A stretch of DNA of 64,000 nt from Herbidospora daliensis (lineage in GTDB: Bacteria > Actinomycetota > Actinomycetes > Streptosporangiales > Streptosporangiaceae), in the NCBI RefSeq assembly GCF_001570585.1, contig NZ_BBXF01000001.1, positions 799,691 through 863,690 on the forward strand. Direction: 5' to 3'. Below are positions 33,712 to 45,331 of this stretch, one piece after another. The notes under the pieces are model-generated. The model was not told the DNA's origin, did no database searches, and saw nothing but the letters and a program-made list of their open reading frames with translations. Made by a program: the position numbers and the translations under genes. Numbering within the stretch: position 1 is the stretch's first letter; each line of letters opens with the position of its first letter.

Positions 33712-34388
33712 CCGCCATATCCCAATGCCACCACGGACACCACGAAAAACAGAAACACCCATAACGCGCCGGGGACCCGCGTTAGCCGGGCGAGCTGGTC
33801 GGCGTCGGAGTCGGGGGCCCGGCCGCGCCGCCGTTTGCGCTGCAGTTCGAGGATCGGCCGCACCCCGCCGAGCATGAGGAACCAGGCCGCGCCGTAGGCC
33901 ACCACGCCCTGGATGTCGGGCGTGGCCAGCCACGACACGCAGAAGACCGCGCCGCCGACGGCCAGCAGCGAGACCACCCCGAACACGTTCCTGATCAGCA
34001 GGAGCATGCAGGTGAGCAGCACGAGCACCAGCCAGAGCAGCAGCGTGACGTGGCCGGCGTCGGTCAGCCACGCGGCGCCCAGCCCGACGAGCGAGGGGGC
34101 GATGTAGCCGGCCGCGGCCGTCAGCACCATGCCCGGACCCGTCGGACGGCCGCGCGTCAGCGTCACCCCCGAGGTGTCGGAGTGGAGCCGGATGCCGCGC
34201 AGCTTGCGCCGGGTCAGCACCGCCATCAGGGCGTGGCCGCCCTCGTGGGCGATCGTGATCAGGCCGCGCGACAGATGCCAGGTCTGCGGATAGGCCACGA
34301 TGCCGAACGCCACGACTCCCGCGACGGCGATCACCCACAGCGGCGGCGCCGGATGGGTGTCGATCAGCTGGTTCCAGAGGGCTTTCAG
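33693..34388 (-). CDS. M50-family membrane metallopeptidase, probable CTG start
   Basis: 231 residues. Membrane-embedded zinc protease related to site-2 proteases: HEGGH (HExxH zinc motif) lies in TIAHEGGHALMAVLTRRKL, and further hydrophobic segments surround AAAGYIAPSLVGLG and LLLWLVLVLLTCMLLL. The conserved family N-terminus (WNQLIDTHPAPPLW) lies upstream of the first GTG (34334). The only in-frame candidate that includes it is a CTG at 34388, with GGGAGG eight bases before, so CTG initiation is likely. The 3' end overlaps the convergent glycosylase-like gene by 19 bases. Substrate unknown; possibly an anti-sigma factor. Confidence 0.8.
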   Translation of the reverse strand: MKALWNQLIDTHPAPPLWVIAVAGVVAFGIVAYPQTWHLSRGLITIAHEGGHALMAVLTRRKLRGIRLHSDTSGVTLTRGRPTGPGMVLTAAAGYIAPSLVGLGAAWLTDAGHVTLLLWLVLVLLTCMLLLIRNVFGVVSLLAVGGAVFCVSWLATPDIQGVVAYGAAWFLMLGGVRPILELQRKRRRGRAPDSDADQLARLTRVPGALWVFLFFVVSVVALGYGGYLLVM

Positions 34389-34467
34389 GGGGCCACCTCC
34401 CGGGAGAAGCCTAGGGGCTTCGGCGCCTCAGAGGATTGATCCGGGTATGGAGGGATAACGTCACCCT

Positions 34468-35580
34468 GTGGCAAAGCTGCGAATGCGGACCTGGATGAGA
34501 CGAGACGCCTCCCCCGAGGCCTCGATGGACCCCCGTAAGCCTGAAGACGCGCTGGTCAGACAGAGCGTCATCGACAACGCGATCTACCTGAACGGGCACC
34601 GGATCGACTCACCCCTGTCCCTCGCGGGCGCGTTCGCCTCGCTGCGCGCCAACCCGGGGTCGATGGCGTGGATAGGGCTCTATCGCCCCGAGGACACCGA
34701 ACTGCTCAAGGTCGCCGAGGAGTTCGGGCTGCACGACCTCGCCATCGAGGACGCCATCGTGGCCCACCAGCGGCCCAAGGCCGACCGCTACGGCGACACC
34801 CTGTTCATGGTGCTGCGGGCCGCCAACTACCTCGACGCCGAGGAGGAGGTCGCCTTCGGCGAGCTGCACATCTTCCTCGGCCCCGACTTCGTGATCACCG
34901 TCCGCCACAGCGAGGCCCCCGACCTGTCGCTGGTCCGCAAGCGCATGGAGAACGACCCCGACCTGCTCCGCCAGGGTCCGCAGGCGGTCCTGTACGCCAT
35001 CCTCGACGCCGTCGTCGACGCCTACGCCCCCGTGGTCGCCGGCCTGCAGAACGACATCGACGAGATCGAGGTGCAGGTCTTCGGCGGCGACCCGGCGGCC
35101 CCCCGGCGCATCTACGAGTTGTCGCGCGAGGTCATCGAGTTCCAGCGGGCCACCCTGCCGCTCACCCAGATGCTCGACGGGTTCATCCAGCACGCCCCCA
35201 AGTTCGGCGTCGACGAGGAGCTGCAGAGCTACCTGCGCGACGTGGCCGACCATGCGATCACCGTCACCGAGCGGGTGGCCGGGTTCCGGCAGATGCTCCA
35301 GGACATCCTGATCGTCAACTCGACCCTGGTCAGCCAGGCGCAGAACGAGGAGATGACCAAGCTCACCGGCGCCAGCATCGCCCAGGGCGACGAGGTCAAG
35401 AAGATCTCGGCGTGGGCGGCCATCCTGTTCGCCCCCACCCTGGTCGGCACGATCTACGGGATGAACTTCGACCACATGCCCGAGCTGCACTGGGCGTTCG
35501 GCTACCCGTTCGCGGTGCTGCTCATGGGGTGCGTCTGCCTGACGCTCTACATCGTGTTCAAGCGCCGCGACTGGTTGTAA
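34468..35580 (+). CDS. corA: CorA-family magnesium/cobalt transporter
   Basis: 370 residues. A large cytoplasmic funnel domain with a long helix (QNDIDEIEVQVFGGD region) is followed by two C-terminal membrane helices; the ion-selectivity signature Gly-Met-Asn is in GTIYGMNFDHMPELHWAFGY and the protein ends in the basic KRRDWL. Channel for Mg2+ uptake. GTG at 34468; GGAGGG is about 13 bases upstream. An internal ATG five codons in is an alternative. Confidence 0.93.
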   Translation: MAKLRMRTWMRRDASPEASMDPRKPEDALVRQSVIDNAIYLNGHRIDSPLSLAGAFASLRANPGSMAWIGLYRPEDTELLKVAEEFGLHDLAIEDAIVAHQRPKADRYGDTLFMVLRAANYLDAEEEVAFGELHIFLGPDFVITVRHSEAPDLSLVRKRMENDPDLLRQGPQAVLYAILDAVVDAYAPVVAGLQNDIDEIEVQVFGGDPAAPRRIYELSREVIEFQRATLPLTQMLDGFIQHAPKFGVDEELQSYLRDVADHAITVTERVAGFRQMLQDILIVNSTLVSQAQNEEMTKLTGASIAQGDEVKKISAWAAILFAPTLVGTIYGMNFDHMPELHWAFGYPFAVLLMGCVCLTLYIVFKRRDWL

Positions 35581-35593
35581 ATCCGTCGACACG

Positions 35594-35637
35594 TCCGACT
35601 ATCGAGATATATCTTTGAGAATATCTAGATAGTCGGA
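35594..35637. promoter_or_regulatory. Long AT-rich palindrome, probable PadR autoregulatory operator
   Basis: Left arm TCCGACTATCGAGATAT (35594-35610) and right arm ATATCTAGATAGTCGGA (35621-35637) match at 16 of 17 positions around a 10-base centre. The right arm runs into the padR ribosome site (GGAGG), so binding or RNA pairing would block expression. It is a rare AT-rich island in this window. Confidence 0.7.
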
Positions 35638-35646
35638 GGTTGAGTC

Positions 35647-36135
35647 ATGCCCGCTCCCCCCATACCGTCGCTCCTGCAGATCAGGCGCGGCAACGTCCGG
35701 GCGGCGCTGCTCGCGCTGCTCGCCGAGGAGCCCCGCAACGGCCACCAGATGATTGAGGAGATCGCCCGCCGCAGCGGCGGGCTCTGGCGGCCCTCCCCCG
35801 GGTCGGTCTACCCGTCGCTCCAGCAGCTGGAGGACGAGGGCCTGGTCGCCGCCGGGGAGTCGGCCGGCGCCCGCGTCTACCGGCTGACCGACGAGGGCCG
35901 CGCGGCGGCCGGCAGCCGTACCGGACCCGAACCCTGGACCGAGGTGGCCCAGGGGATGACCGAAGACCGCCACGAGATGCGGCTGCTCTGGGGCCAGCTC
36001 GCCGAGGCGTTCATCCACCTCACCCACGTCGCCACCGACGAGCAGGTGGCCCAGACGAAGAAGCTGCTGAAGAGCACCCGCCGCGAGATGTTCCGCATCC
36101 TGGCCGGCGACGACGACGAGGACGGAGATCGATGA
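35647..36135 (+). CDS. PadR-family transcriptional regulator
   Basis: 162 residues. N-terminal PadR winged helix: NVRAALLALLAEEPRNGHQM, then the recognition region with SPGSVYPSLQQLEDEGLVAA, and a C-terminal dimerisation helix pair. PadR proteins with this layout commonly repress adjacent ABC drug exporters and release on ligand binding. ATG 35647 has GGAGG at eight bases. The last four bases overlap the ATP-binding gene (ATGA), so regulator and exporter are one operon behind the palindrome at 35594-35637. Confidence 0.92.
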   Translation: MPAPPIPSLLQIRRGNVRAALLALLAEEPRNGHQMIEEIARRSGGLWRPSPGSVYPSLQQLEDEGLVAAGESAGARVYRLTDEGRAAAGSRTGPEPWTEVAQGMTEDRHEMRLLWGQLAEAFIHLTHVATDEQVAQTKKLLKSTRREMFRILAGDDDEDGDR

Positions 36136-37103
36136 ACGCCGTCGAGGTCACCGGATTGGAGAAGTCCTACGGCAAGGTCGACGCGGTCAAGGGCATCGAC
36201 TTCACGGTCGCGCACGGCGAGGTGTTCGGCTTCCTCGGCCCCAACGGCGCCGGCAAGTCGACCACGATCAGCATGCTCTGCACCCTGATCAACCCCACCG
36301 GCGGATCGGCCCGGGTGGCCGGTCACGACGTCGTCAGGGAACGCGACGACGTGCGCCGCAACATCGGCCTGGTCTTCCAGGACCCCACGCTCGACTCCTA
36401 CCTCACCGCCGAGCAGAACCTCCGTTTCCACGCCGAGCTCTACGGCGTGCCCAAGCCGGTCGTGCACGACCGGCTGAAGCAGGTCATGGAGATGGTGGCC
36501 CTGTGGGACCGCCGCGACAGCAAGGTGCAGACCTTCTCCGGCGGCATGAAGCGCCGCCTGGAGATCGCCCGCGGGCTGCTCCACTCCCCCCGCGTGTTGT
36601 TCCTCGACGAGCCCACGGTCGGGCTCGACCCGCAGACCCGCTCGGCCATCTGGGGCTACATCAACGAGCTGCGCCGGACCGAGGACATCACGATCTTCAT
36701 GACCACCCACTACATGGACGAGGCCGAGTACTGCGACCGCATCGCGATCATCGACCACGGTGAGATCGTCGTCATCGACTCCCCCGAGGCGCTGAAGGCC
36801 AGCGTCGGCAAGGACCGGGTGCAGATCCACACCACCGACGACCAGGCCGCCATCGCGGCCCTGAAGGAACGGTTCGACCTCGACGCCGGCGTCCACGACG
36901 GCGCGGTGACCTTCGCGGTGGCCTCAGGAGAGGAGTTCGTGCCGAGACTGTTCGCCGAACTCGGGCTGCCGATCACCGGGGTCAGCGTGCACCGGCCCAC
37001 GCTCGACGACGTGTTCATGAACTACACCGGCTCCACGATCCGCGACGCCGAAGAGGAGTCGGGCGGGATGAACCAGATGATGAGAGCGAGGTTGCGCCGA
37101 TGA
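36132..37103 (+). CDS. ABC exporter ATP-binding protein (DrrA type)
   Basis: 323 residues. Walker A GPNGAGKST, signature FSGGMKRRLEIARGL, Walker B VLFLDEPTVGLD and the H loop TTHYMDEAE are intact. The ~90-residue C-terminal extension is the regulatory domain typical of daunorubicin-resistance (DrrA) subunits. It powers export with the membrane subunit encoded next, overlapping by ATGA at both ends. Substrate not predictable. Confidence 0.93.
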   Translation: MNAVEVTGLEKSYGKVDAVKGIDFTVAHGEVFGFLGPNGAGKSTTISMLCTLINPTGGSARVAGHDVVRERDDVRRNIGLVFQDPTLDSYLTAEQNLRFHAELYGVPKPVVHDRLKQVMEMVALWDRRDSKVQTFSGGMKRRLEIARGLLHSPRVLFLDEPTVGLDPQTRSAIWGYINELRRTEDITIFMTTHYMDEAEYCDRIAIIDHGEIVVIDSPEALKASVGKDRVQIHTTDDQAAIAALKERFDLDAGVHDGAVTFAVASGEEFVPRLFAELGLPITGVSVHRPTLDDVFMNYTGSTIRDAEEESGGMNQMMRARLRR

Positions 37104-37957
37104 CGGCGACCGAGATCGCGTCGGTACGACTGCCCACGGGCGGCCTGGCCCACGACGTGCGCGCCGTGAAGGTCGTGCTGCGCCGGGAGATGCTGCGGTT
37201 CGTCAACGACCACACGCGGCTGGTGTCGTCGCTGGCCCAGCCGATCCTGTTCCTGTTCGTGCTCGGTACGGGTCTGGGCTCCATCGTCGGGAACGCCATC
37301 CCCGGCCTCGACTACCGCACCTTCATCTACCCGGGCGTGCTCGCCATGACGGTGATCACGACCGCCATGTTCTCGGCCGCCTCGATCGTGTGGGACCGCG
37401 AGTTCGGGTTCCTGCGCGAGATGCTGGTCGCGCCGGTCAGCCGGGGCGCGATCGTGCTCGGCAAGTGCCTGGGCGGGGCGATCGTGGCCACCGCGCAGGG
37501 CCTGATCATCCTGGCCATGGCCGGGCTGGTCGGGGTGCCCTACGACCCCGTCCTGATCGTCACTCTGATGGCCGAGATGCTGCTGGCGGCGTTCACGATC
37601 ACCGCGTTCGGCACGCTGCTGGCCGCCGGGATGAAGAACATGCAGACCTTCTTCGGCATCATGCAGATGGCGATCATGCCGATGATCTTCCTGTCGGGCG
37701 CGATGTACCCCCTGGCCAACCTCCCGGCCTGGCTGCACGTCCTGACGGTGGTCAACCCGCTGACCTACGCCGTCGACCCGATGCGCGAGGCCGTCTTCGC
37801 CCACCTGACCGTGGAACCCCACGTCATGGCCCTGCTGAACCCCGGCATCCGCTGGTTCGACTGGCGGCTGCCGGTCTGGTTCGAGCTGGTCATCGTGGCG
37901 GTGATCGGGTTCGTGCTGCTCCAGCTCGCGGTCGCGCGGTTCCGGCGTACCGAATAA
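37100..37957 (+). CDS. ABC-2 type exporter permease (DrrB type)
   Basis: 285 residues with six hydrophobic segments (ALVYP-like YPGVLAMTVITTAMFSAASI; AAFTITAFGTLLAAGM; MAIMPMIFLSGAMYPLANLP) and the conserved WDREFGFLREMLVAPVSR loop that couples to the ATPase. Forms the membrane channel for the DrrA-like subunit. The ATG overlaps the stop of the ATPase gene by four bases. A strong hairpin follows the stop. Confidence 0.92.
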   Translation: MTATEIASVRLPTGGLAHDVRAVKVVLRREMLRFVNDHTRLVSSLAQPILFLFVLGTGLGSIVGNAIPGLDYRTFIYPGVLAMTVITTAMFSAASIVWDREFGFLREMLVAPVSRGAIVLGKCLGGAIVATAQGLIILAMAGLVGVPYDPVLIVTLMAEMLLAAFTITAFGTLLAAGMKNMQTFFGIMQMAIMPMIFLSGAMYPLANLPAWLHVLTVVNPLTYAVDPMREAVFAHLTVEPHVMALLNPGIRWFDWRLPVWFELVIVAVIGFVLLQLAVARFRRTE

Positions 37958-37969
37958 CAAGCACGCGAA

Positions 37970-38002
37970 AGAGCCCGGGACGCGTGGGGTGTCCCGGGCT
38001 CT
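37970..38002. terminator. Bidirectional hairpin terminator
   Basis: 12-bp perfect stem AGAGCCCGGGAC / GTCCCGGGCTCT, 9-base loop, between convergent genes ending at 37957 and 38017. Flanked by AA on the left and CTCTCAT on the right. Confidence 0.8.
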
Positions 38003-38016
38003 CTCATGTACGGGTG

Positions 38017-39066
38017 TTACTTGACGAGCACCCAGTCGGACTTGCTGCTGCTGGGCTTGGTGTCCTTGTCGCCCGCGAAGACGACCTTCCAGTCACCCGA
38101 CGCCTTGGCCGTGGCCGTGGTCGAGAACTCGCCGGAGCCGTCGGTCCACGCGGTCTTCACGTAGACCCACTTGCCCGACTTCGCCTTGAACCAGACGCTG
38201 ACCTTGGACTTGTAGCCGTCCCAGCGGCCGTGGTCCCAGGTCTGCAGCTCGCCGGTGAGGGAGAGCTTCTTGCCCTTCTTCACCGGTTCGGGGGAGGCGT
38301 TGAAGTCGACGAGACGACTGGCGGCGTCGTGCTTCGGCGGCCTCGGGCGGAAGACGGTGACCTGGTCACTGTCGCTGCTCGAACCGTGGGTGAAGCCCTT
38401 GACGCCGTCGTACTCGGCCTTCCACCAGCCCGACTTCAGGGCCTTGACGCGGACCGAGAAGTCACCACGCCAGTTGGTGCGGTCCCAGGCGACGGTCTTC
38501 CAGCGCCAGGAGCCCTTCTCCTTGAACAGGATCTTGACCCGCTGGTTCTTCAGGCCGTCGTGGCCCTTCGAACCGTGGATGACGAGCCGGCCCGACACGG
38601 TCAGGGCGTGTCCGAACTTGGCCGGCTCGGGGCCGGCGCCGAACCTGACGATGTCGGTCGACCAGACCTGGATCACCTTGAAGTCCTTGGAGGCTTCGGT
38701 GGTGCCGGTCTCGTTGCCCGCCTTGATGGAGAGCTTCCAGTCGCCGGCGGACTCGCCGCGGCCGAACGAGAAGGTCCCGGTGTACTTGCCGTCCGGGGTC
38801 CCGGTCGGGGCGGTCAGGGTCAGCGCCCTGGCGTGACCGTGCCGGGGCGCGATCGAGGCCTCGACCTTGTCCGCCTCCTTGCCCACGACGAAGGAGAACG
38901 TCGCGGTGACCTTGTCACGGCTGGTCACGACCACGGGACTGGGGTTGATCGTGATGTCGGACACGGTCGGCTTCTCCGCCGTGGAGGCGTTCGCCGCGGT
39001 GCCGGTGACTAATCCCACCGACGCCACGGCAGCCGCGAGAATCACGGCGCTGATGCGTTTCAACAT
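38017..39066 (-). CDS. Secreted protein with Ig-like / beta-sandwich repeats
   Basis: 349 residues. Sec signal peptide about 1-28 (KRISAVILAAAVASVGLVTG then TAANAS). Three beta-sandwich modules follow: an N-terminal one (about 35-130) and two related ones that each begin F-x-A-(S/G)-P-E-P and contain a GKKLSLTG- or GHALTVSG-like strand (about 140-240 and 250-349). No enzyme motif. Probably an extracellular structural or binding protein. ATG at 39066. Transcription ends at the hairpin at 37970-38002. Confidence 0.85.
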   Translation of the reverse strand: MLKRISAVILAAAVASVGLVTGTAANASTAEKPTVSDITINPSPVVVTSRDKVTATFSFVVGKEADKVEASIAPRHGHARALTLTAPTGTPDGKYTGTFSFGRGESAGDWKLSIKAGNETGTTEASKDFKVIQVWSTDIVRFGAGPEPAKFGHALTVSGRLVIHGSKGHDGLKNQRVKILFKEKGSWRWKTVAWDRTNWRGDFSVRVKALKSGWWKAEYDGVKGFTHGSSSDSDQVTVFRPRPPKHDAASRLVDFNASPEPVKKGKKLSLTGELQTWDHGRWDGYKSKVSVWFKAKSGKWVYVKTAWTDGSGEFSTTATAKASGDWKVVFAGDKDTKPSSSKSDWVLVK

Positions 39067-39167
39067 GCGGGTTTTTTCCTTCCCCGTGTGTGTCGAACGC
39101 GACGTGAGGGTGCCGCGCTTTTGCCTTTCTAGTAGACGGCTTTTGCGGCGGAATGGTTTGATCTCCT

Positions 39168-39191
39168 GACATGTTGTGATGAAAACTTGTC
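39168..39191. promoter_or_regulatory. Imperfect palindrome in the divergent promoter region
   Basis: GACATGTT and AACTTGTC (7 of 8 matching) flank eight bases, in the AT-rich middle of the 188-base region between the secreted-protein gene and the E1 gene. Could be an operator for either; no regulator gene is adjacent. Confidence 0.3.
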
Positions 39192-39254
39192 AAATCGGGC
39201 CGGACTGCGCAAGGGGCGGGACGGCACGCACGAGGTGACGACATAATCGGGCAT

Positions 39255-41465
<2,211 letters not shown>

Positions 41466-41473
41466 CACGCGGC

Positions 41474-44400
41474 TCAGCGCAGGGTCGAGCCCGCTCTGCC
41501 CTTGTGGACGCGGAGTTGCGCCGGGATGCGGACCCGGAGTTCGGCCACGTGGCTGACCACGCCGACCGCGCGGCCTCCCTCGCGCAGGGAGTCGAGGATG
41601 TCGAGGACGTCGTCGAGGGTCTCCTCGTCGAGGGTGCCGAAGCCCTCGTCGACGAAGAGGGTGCCGATCTCCGCGCCGCCCGCTTCGGCCGCGACCACGT
41701 CGGCGAGGCCCAGGGCCAGGGCCAGTGACGTGATGAAGCTTTCGCCGCCCGAGAGGGTGGCGGGGTCGCGGTCGACGCCGGTCCAGGCGTCGAGGACGCG
41801 CAGGCCCAGGCCGCCGCCCGAGCGGCCCCGGTGCCCTGCCGTCTTCTTCACGTCGTACTGCAGCAGGTAGCGGCCGTCGGACATGTGGGTGAGGCGTTCG
41901 TTGGCGGCGTCGGCGACCTGGCGGAGGCGTTCGCCGAGCACGTAGGACGACAGCGGCATGTCCCACTGGTTGTCGGGCGAGGTGCCGTTCGCGAGTTCGG
42001 CCATCCGGCGGGCCAGCCGGTGGCGGCGCTCCGCCGGGGCGCGGCGGGCCTGGGCCTCGGCGAGTTCGGCCGCCAGCGCCGTGAGCTGGGTAAGGCGGGC
42101 GACGGCGCTGTCGCGGGCGGAGACCTGGACCGACCGGGCCGCGTCGGCCTCGTCGTGGGCCTGCTGGAGACCGTGGAGGTCGGGCGGGGGCTGGGCGGCG
42201 GCGGCCGTCAGCTCCGGGTCGGCGAGGGTGCGGACGACGGCGGCCAGTTCGGCGGCCAGTTCGCGCAGGCGGCGGCCCATCTCGTCGATCTCGGCGGGGG
42301 TGCGGCGGGCGGCGGCCAGGTCGTCGAGGCCGGCGAAGCCCGCGTCGACGGCGGCGGCCAGCGCGGCGGTCCTGGCGGCGGCGAGTTCGCGCCGCGCCTC
42401 GGTCAGGGCCTCGGAGACCTCGGCGGCGTGGCGGTGGGCCTCGGCTTCGGCGCGGAGACGTTCGGCCCGCTCGTAGATGGAGGCGTCGTCGCCGCGCAGC
42501 CGGCCGAGGCGGGTCGTGAGGTCGGACTCCTCGAGGGCGAACCGGCCCCGGGCCGCGCGGGTCTCCATGAGGAGCGTGGTGTCGGCGCTCTCCTTGACCT
42601 TCAGCTCGCCGACCTCGCGGGTCAGGTGCTCGGCGGCCTCGCGGGCGGCGAGCCGGCCGTCGAGAACGGCGGCGAGCTCCTCGACCGCCTGCCGCGTTCT
42701 GGCCAGCAGGGCCTGCGCGGCCGGAACATCGGGCCAGACCGCAGGGTCAGCCCTCAGGGGGCGGACGTCGCTCCCGAGGTCGACGGCCTCGGCCTGCTTT
42801 TCACCCGCGAGCTCCCGACCGCCCCCCACACGAACCGGGTCATCGTCAGGATCGGTCTCGATGCCCAAGCCGGCGCCGTCAGGACTGGCGAGGCCGGTGC
42901 CCCTCGTCGTGGCCGCGACCTGGCGGCGTGCTTCGTCGAGGAGGCCGGTCAGGGTGGTCGTCTTCGTCTCGGCCGCCAGGGCCGCGCCGATCGCCATCGC
43001 CTCTGCGGTCAGGCGGGTGCGGCGGGAGGAGACCGTCTCGCCCGGGTCGAGCGCCGCCGACAGCCGGACCTCGATGCGGCCTTCCTCCTCGGCGAAGGTC
43101 TGCTGCCGGGTCTGGAGTTCCCGCAGGGCGAGGGCGGTCTCTGCCTCCGCTTCGCGGACGTCGCCGAGGGCCGCTTCCAGGCGGGTGACCTCGTCGCGGT
43201 GGGCAGGTTCGCGGGCGGCGGCGGCCTCCACGACCGCGAGGTCGGTTCGGGCCTCCTCGCGGGCCTGTTCGGCTTCGGCCTGGGACAGGCCGTCGGCGGT
43301 GTCGGCGGCGCGTTCGTGGCGGCCTTCGAGGCTCGCGACCGTCGACTCGGCCGCCTCTCTGGCCGACTGGGCGGCGTCGGCCTCCGCCTGGGCGGCCTCC
43401 TCGTCGTCGGCGGTGGCCATCTCGGACGACGGCTCGGCCGGGGCCGGGTGGTCGGGTGAGCCGCAGACGGCGCACGGGTCGCCCTCGGCCAGGCGGGCGG
43501 CCAGTTCGGCGGCCATGCCGTCGATTCTGGCCTGGCGGATCTCCTGCAGGCGGTCGACGGCCGACTGGGCGGCGTCGACGGCGACGCGGCGGGCGTCTTC
43601 GGCCAGGGCCAGGTCGGCGGCGAGTTCGTCGCGGCGGATCACCGCTTCGAGGCGCTCCTCGGCGGCGACCAGGCGGGCTCGGGCCGAAGGCAGGGCCGCG
43701 GCCTGTTCGCGGCTGCTCGCCAGGCGGGCGGCGGCCTCGGCCAGGAGGCCGGGCAGGGTGGTCAGGCGGTCGGCTAGTTCGGCCTCCACGCCCGCCAGGC
43801 GGGCGGCCTCGGTTTCGGCGGACTCGCGGTCGGCTCTGAGCGCGGTGAGGCGTGCTTCTTCGCCGTCGAGGGCGTCGAGGCGGGCGAGTTCGTCGCGGCG
43901 GTCGCGTTCGAGGGCGGTCAGCTCCGGTTCCGACAGGGCCGGGTGGCCCGCCGCCTCGCGGTCGGCCATGGCGGCGGCCAGGTCGGCGGTGATCGTGTCG
44001 CGGCGGCGTACGGCTTCGAGCAGGTCGGCGGCGCGCGAGCGGGCGGCCTCGGCTCCGGGCAGGGCGGCCTCGGCGACCGCGGCGGCGGCGCGGCGCTGCT
44101 CGGCCTCGGAGAGCTCGGCGGTGGCGGCCTCCAGGCGGTCGGCCGTCTCGCGGAGGCCCTTCTCCAGGGTGGCGATCTCGGCGTTGAGGTAGGCCTGTTC
44201 GCGGATCACGCCGTGGAGGCGGGCCTCGTCGCCGAGGGCCTCCTCGAGGCGGATCAGTTCGTCGCGGCGGGTGCGTTCGGCGCGGCGGTGGTCGGTCTCG
44301 GCGAGGCCCGACGTGCCCGACTCGAAGGCCGCCGAGGCGGTCGACGCGGTCTGTTCGCGGGCGGTCAGCTGGTCGAGCAGCGGGACGACGCGGGACGCCG

Positions 44401-45331
44401 ACGCGGCCTCTTCCAGGATCGTCTCCAGGTCGGCGCGTTCGTCGGCGCGGGCCTCCAGCTCGTCGTGGCGGATGCGGGCCGCCGTGTGGCGGCGCTGCCG
44501 GTCGGCCAGGTCGCGGGCCTCGGCCAGGCGGTCGCGGGCCTGCCGGAGGGCCTCGTCGGAGACCGCCGCCTCGGCCGAGGTGACGGCGGCAGAGGCGGCG
44601 GAGAGCAGGGCCGACGACCATTCGAGCGGGTCGTCGGATTCGCCGGCGAGCGCGGCCAGTTCGGGGCCGGCCGCGCCGCGCATGCGGTCGGCGCGGGCGC
44701 GGACCTCGTCGGCGAGGTGCTCGGCGACCCGGCCGGTCTCGCGGCGGTGGTCGGCGAGCCACCTCTCCATGTCGGTGAACACCCGGACGGTGAACAGCCG
44801 CTCCAGCAGCTTGCGGCGGTCGTCGCCGGAGGCGCGCAGGAACCGGGCGAACTCGCCCTGCGGCAACATCACGACCTGGCCGAACTGCTCGGCGTTCATG
44901 CCGAGCAGGCCGCCGATGAAGTCGCCGGCCTCGTCGATGCGGGTCGTCACCGGGGCCCAGTCGCCGTCGCGCAGCTCCTGGACGATCACCTTCGCCTGCT
45001 CCTGGGTGGTGCCCTGCCCCCGGAGCTTCGGCCGGGCCCAGGCGGGCGAGCGGGTGACGCGCAGGGTGCGGCCCCGGATCGTGGTCTCCAGCACCACCTG
45101 CGGCCCCCGGCCCGGGGGCGCGTGGTCGCAGCGCAGCGACCGGGCGTCGTTGCGCCGGCCGGGCACGACCCCGAACAGGGCGCAGCAGACGGCGTCGAGG
45201 ATGGTGGTCTTGCCCGCGCCCGTGGGGCCGTGGATCAGGAAGAGCCCGGCCTCGCCGAGCCGGTCGAAGTCGACCTCCTCGGTGCCGGGGAAGGACCCGA
45301 AGGCCGAGATCGTCAGCCGGTGGAGGCGCAT
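41474..45331 (-). CDS. sbcC: Exonuclease subunit SbcC (Rad50-like ATPase)
   Basis: 1285 residues, longer than the usual ~1000-1050. Walker A GPTGAGKTTILDAVCCALFG at 35-54, coiled coils, zinc hook Cys-x-x-Cys in DPCAVCGSPDHPAP near residue 620, second coiled coil, signature LSGGESFITSLALALGLADV and Walker B LFVDEGFGTLD. With SbcD it resects and cleaves hairpin and protein-blocked DNA ends. Extra length is in the coiled coils, where a G/D-rich interruption (SPDGAGLGIETDPDDD) near residue 815 suggests an inserted loop. ATG overlaps the sbcD stop by one base (TGATG). Confidence 0.92.
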   Translation of the reverse strand: MRLHRLTISAFGSFPGTEEVDFDRLGEAGLFLIHGPTGAGKTTILDAVCCALFGVVPGRRNDARSLRCDHAPPGRGPQVVLETTIRGRTLRVTRSPAWARPKLRGQGTTQEQAKVIVQELRDGDWAPVTTRIDEAGDFIGGLLGMNAEQFGQVVMLPQGEFARFLRASGDDRRKLLERLFTVRVFTDMERWLADHRRETGRVAEHLADEVRARADRMRGAAGPELAALAGESDDPLEWSSALLSAASAAVTSAEAAVSDEALRQARDRLAEARDLADRQRRHTAARIRHDELEARADERADLETILEEAASASRVVPLLDQLTAREQTASTASAAFESGTSGLAETDHRRAERTRRDELIRLEEALGDEARLHGVIREQAYLNAEIATLEKGLRETADRLEAATAELSEAEQRRAAAAVAEAALPGAEAARSRAADLLEAVRRRDTITADLAAAMADREAAGHPALSEPELTALERDRRDELARLDALDGEEARLTALRADRESAETEAARLAGVEAELADRLTTLPGLLAEAAARLASSREQAAALPSARARLVAAEERLEAVIRRDELAADLALAEDARRVAVDAAQSAVDRLQEIRQARIDGMAAELAARLAEGDPCAVCGSPDHPAPAEPSSEMATADDEEAAQAEADAAQSAREAAESTVASLEGRHERAADTADGLSQAEAEQAREEARTDLAVVEAAAAREPAHRDEVTRLEAALGDVREAEAETALALRELQTRQQTFAEEEGRIEVRLSAALDPGETVSSRRTRLTAEAMAIGAALAAETKTTTLTGLLDEARRQVAATTRGTGLASPDGAGLGIETDPDDDPVRVGGGRELAGEKQAEAVDLGSDVRPLRADPAVWPDVPAAQALLARTRQAVEELAAVLDGRLAAREAAEHLTREVGELKVKESADTTLLMETRAARGRFALEESDLTTRLGRLRGDDASIYERAERLRAEAEAHRHAAEVSEALTEARRELAAARTAALAAAVDAGFAGLDDLAAARRTPAEIDEMGRRLRELAAELAAVVRTLADPELTAAAAQPPPDLHGLQQAHDEADAARSVQVSARDSAVARLTQLTALAAELAEAQARRAPAERRHRLARRMAELANGTSPDNQWDMPLSSYVLGERLRQVADAANERLTHMSDGRYLLQYDVKKTAGHRGRSGGGLGLRVLDAWTGVDRDPATLSGGESFITSLALALGLADVVAAEAGGAEIGTLFVDEGFGTLDEETLDDVLDILDSLREGGRAVGVVSHVAELRVRIPAQLRVHKGRAGSTLR

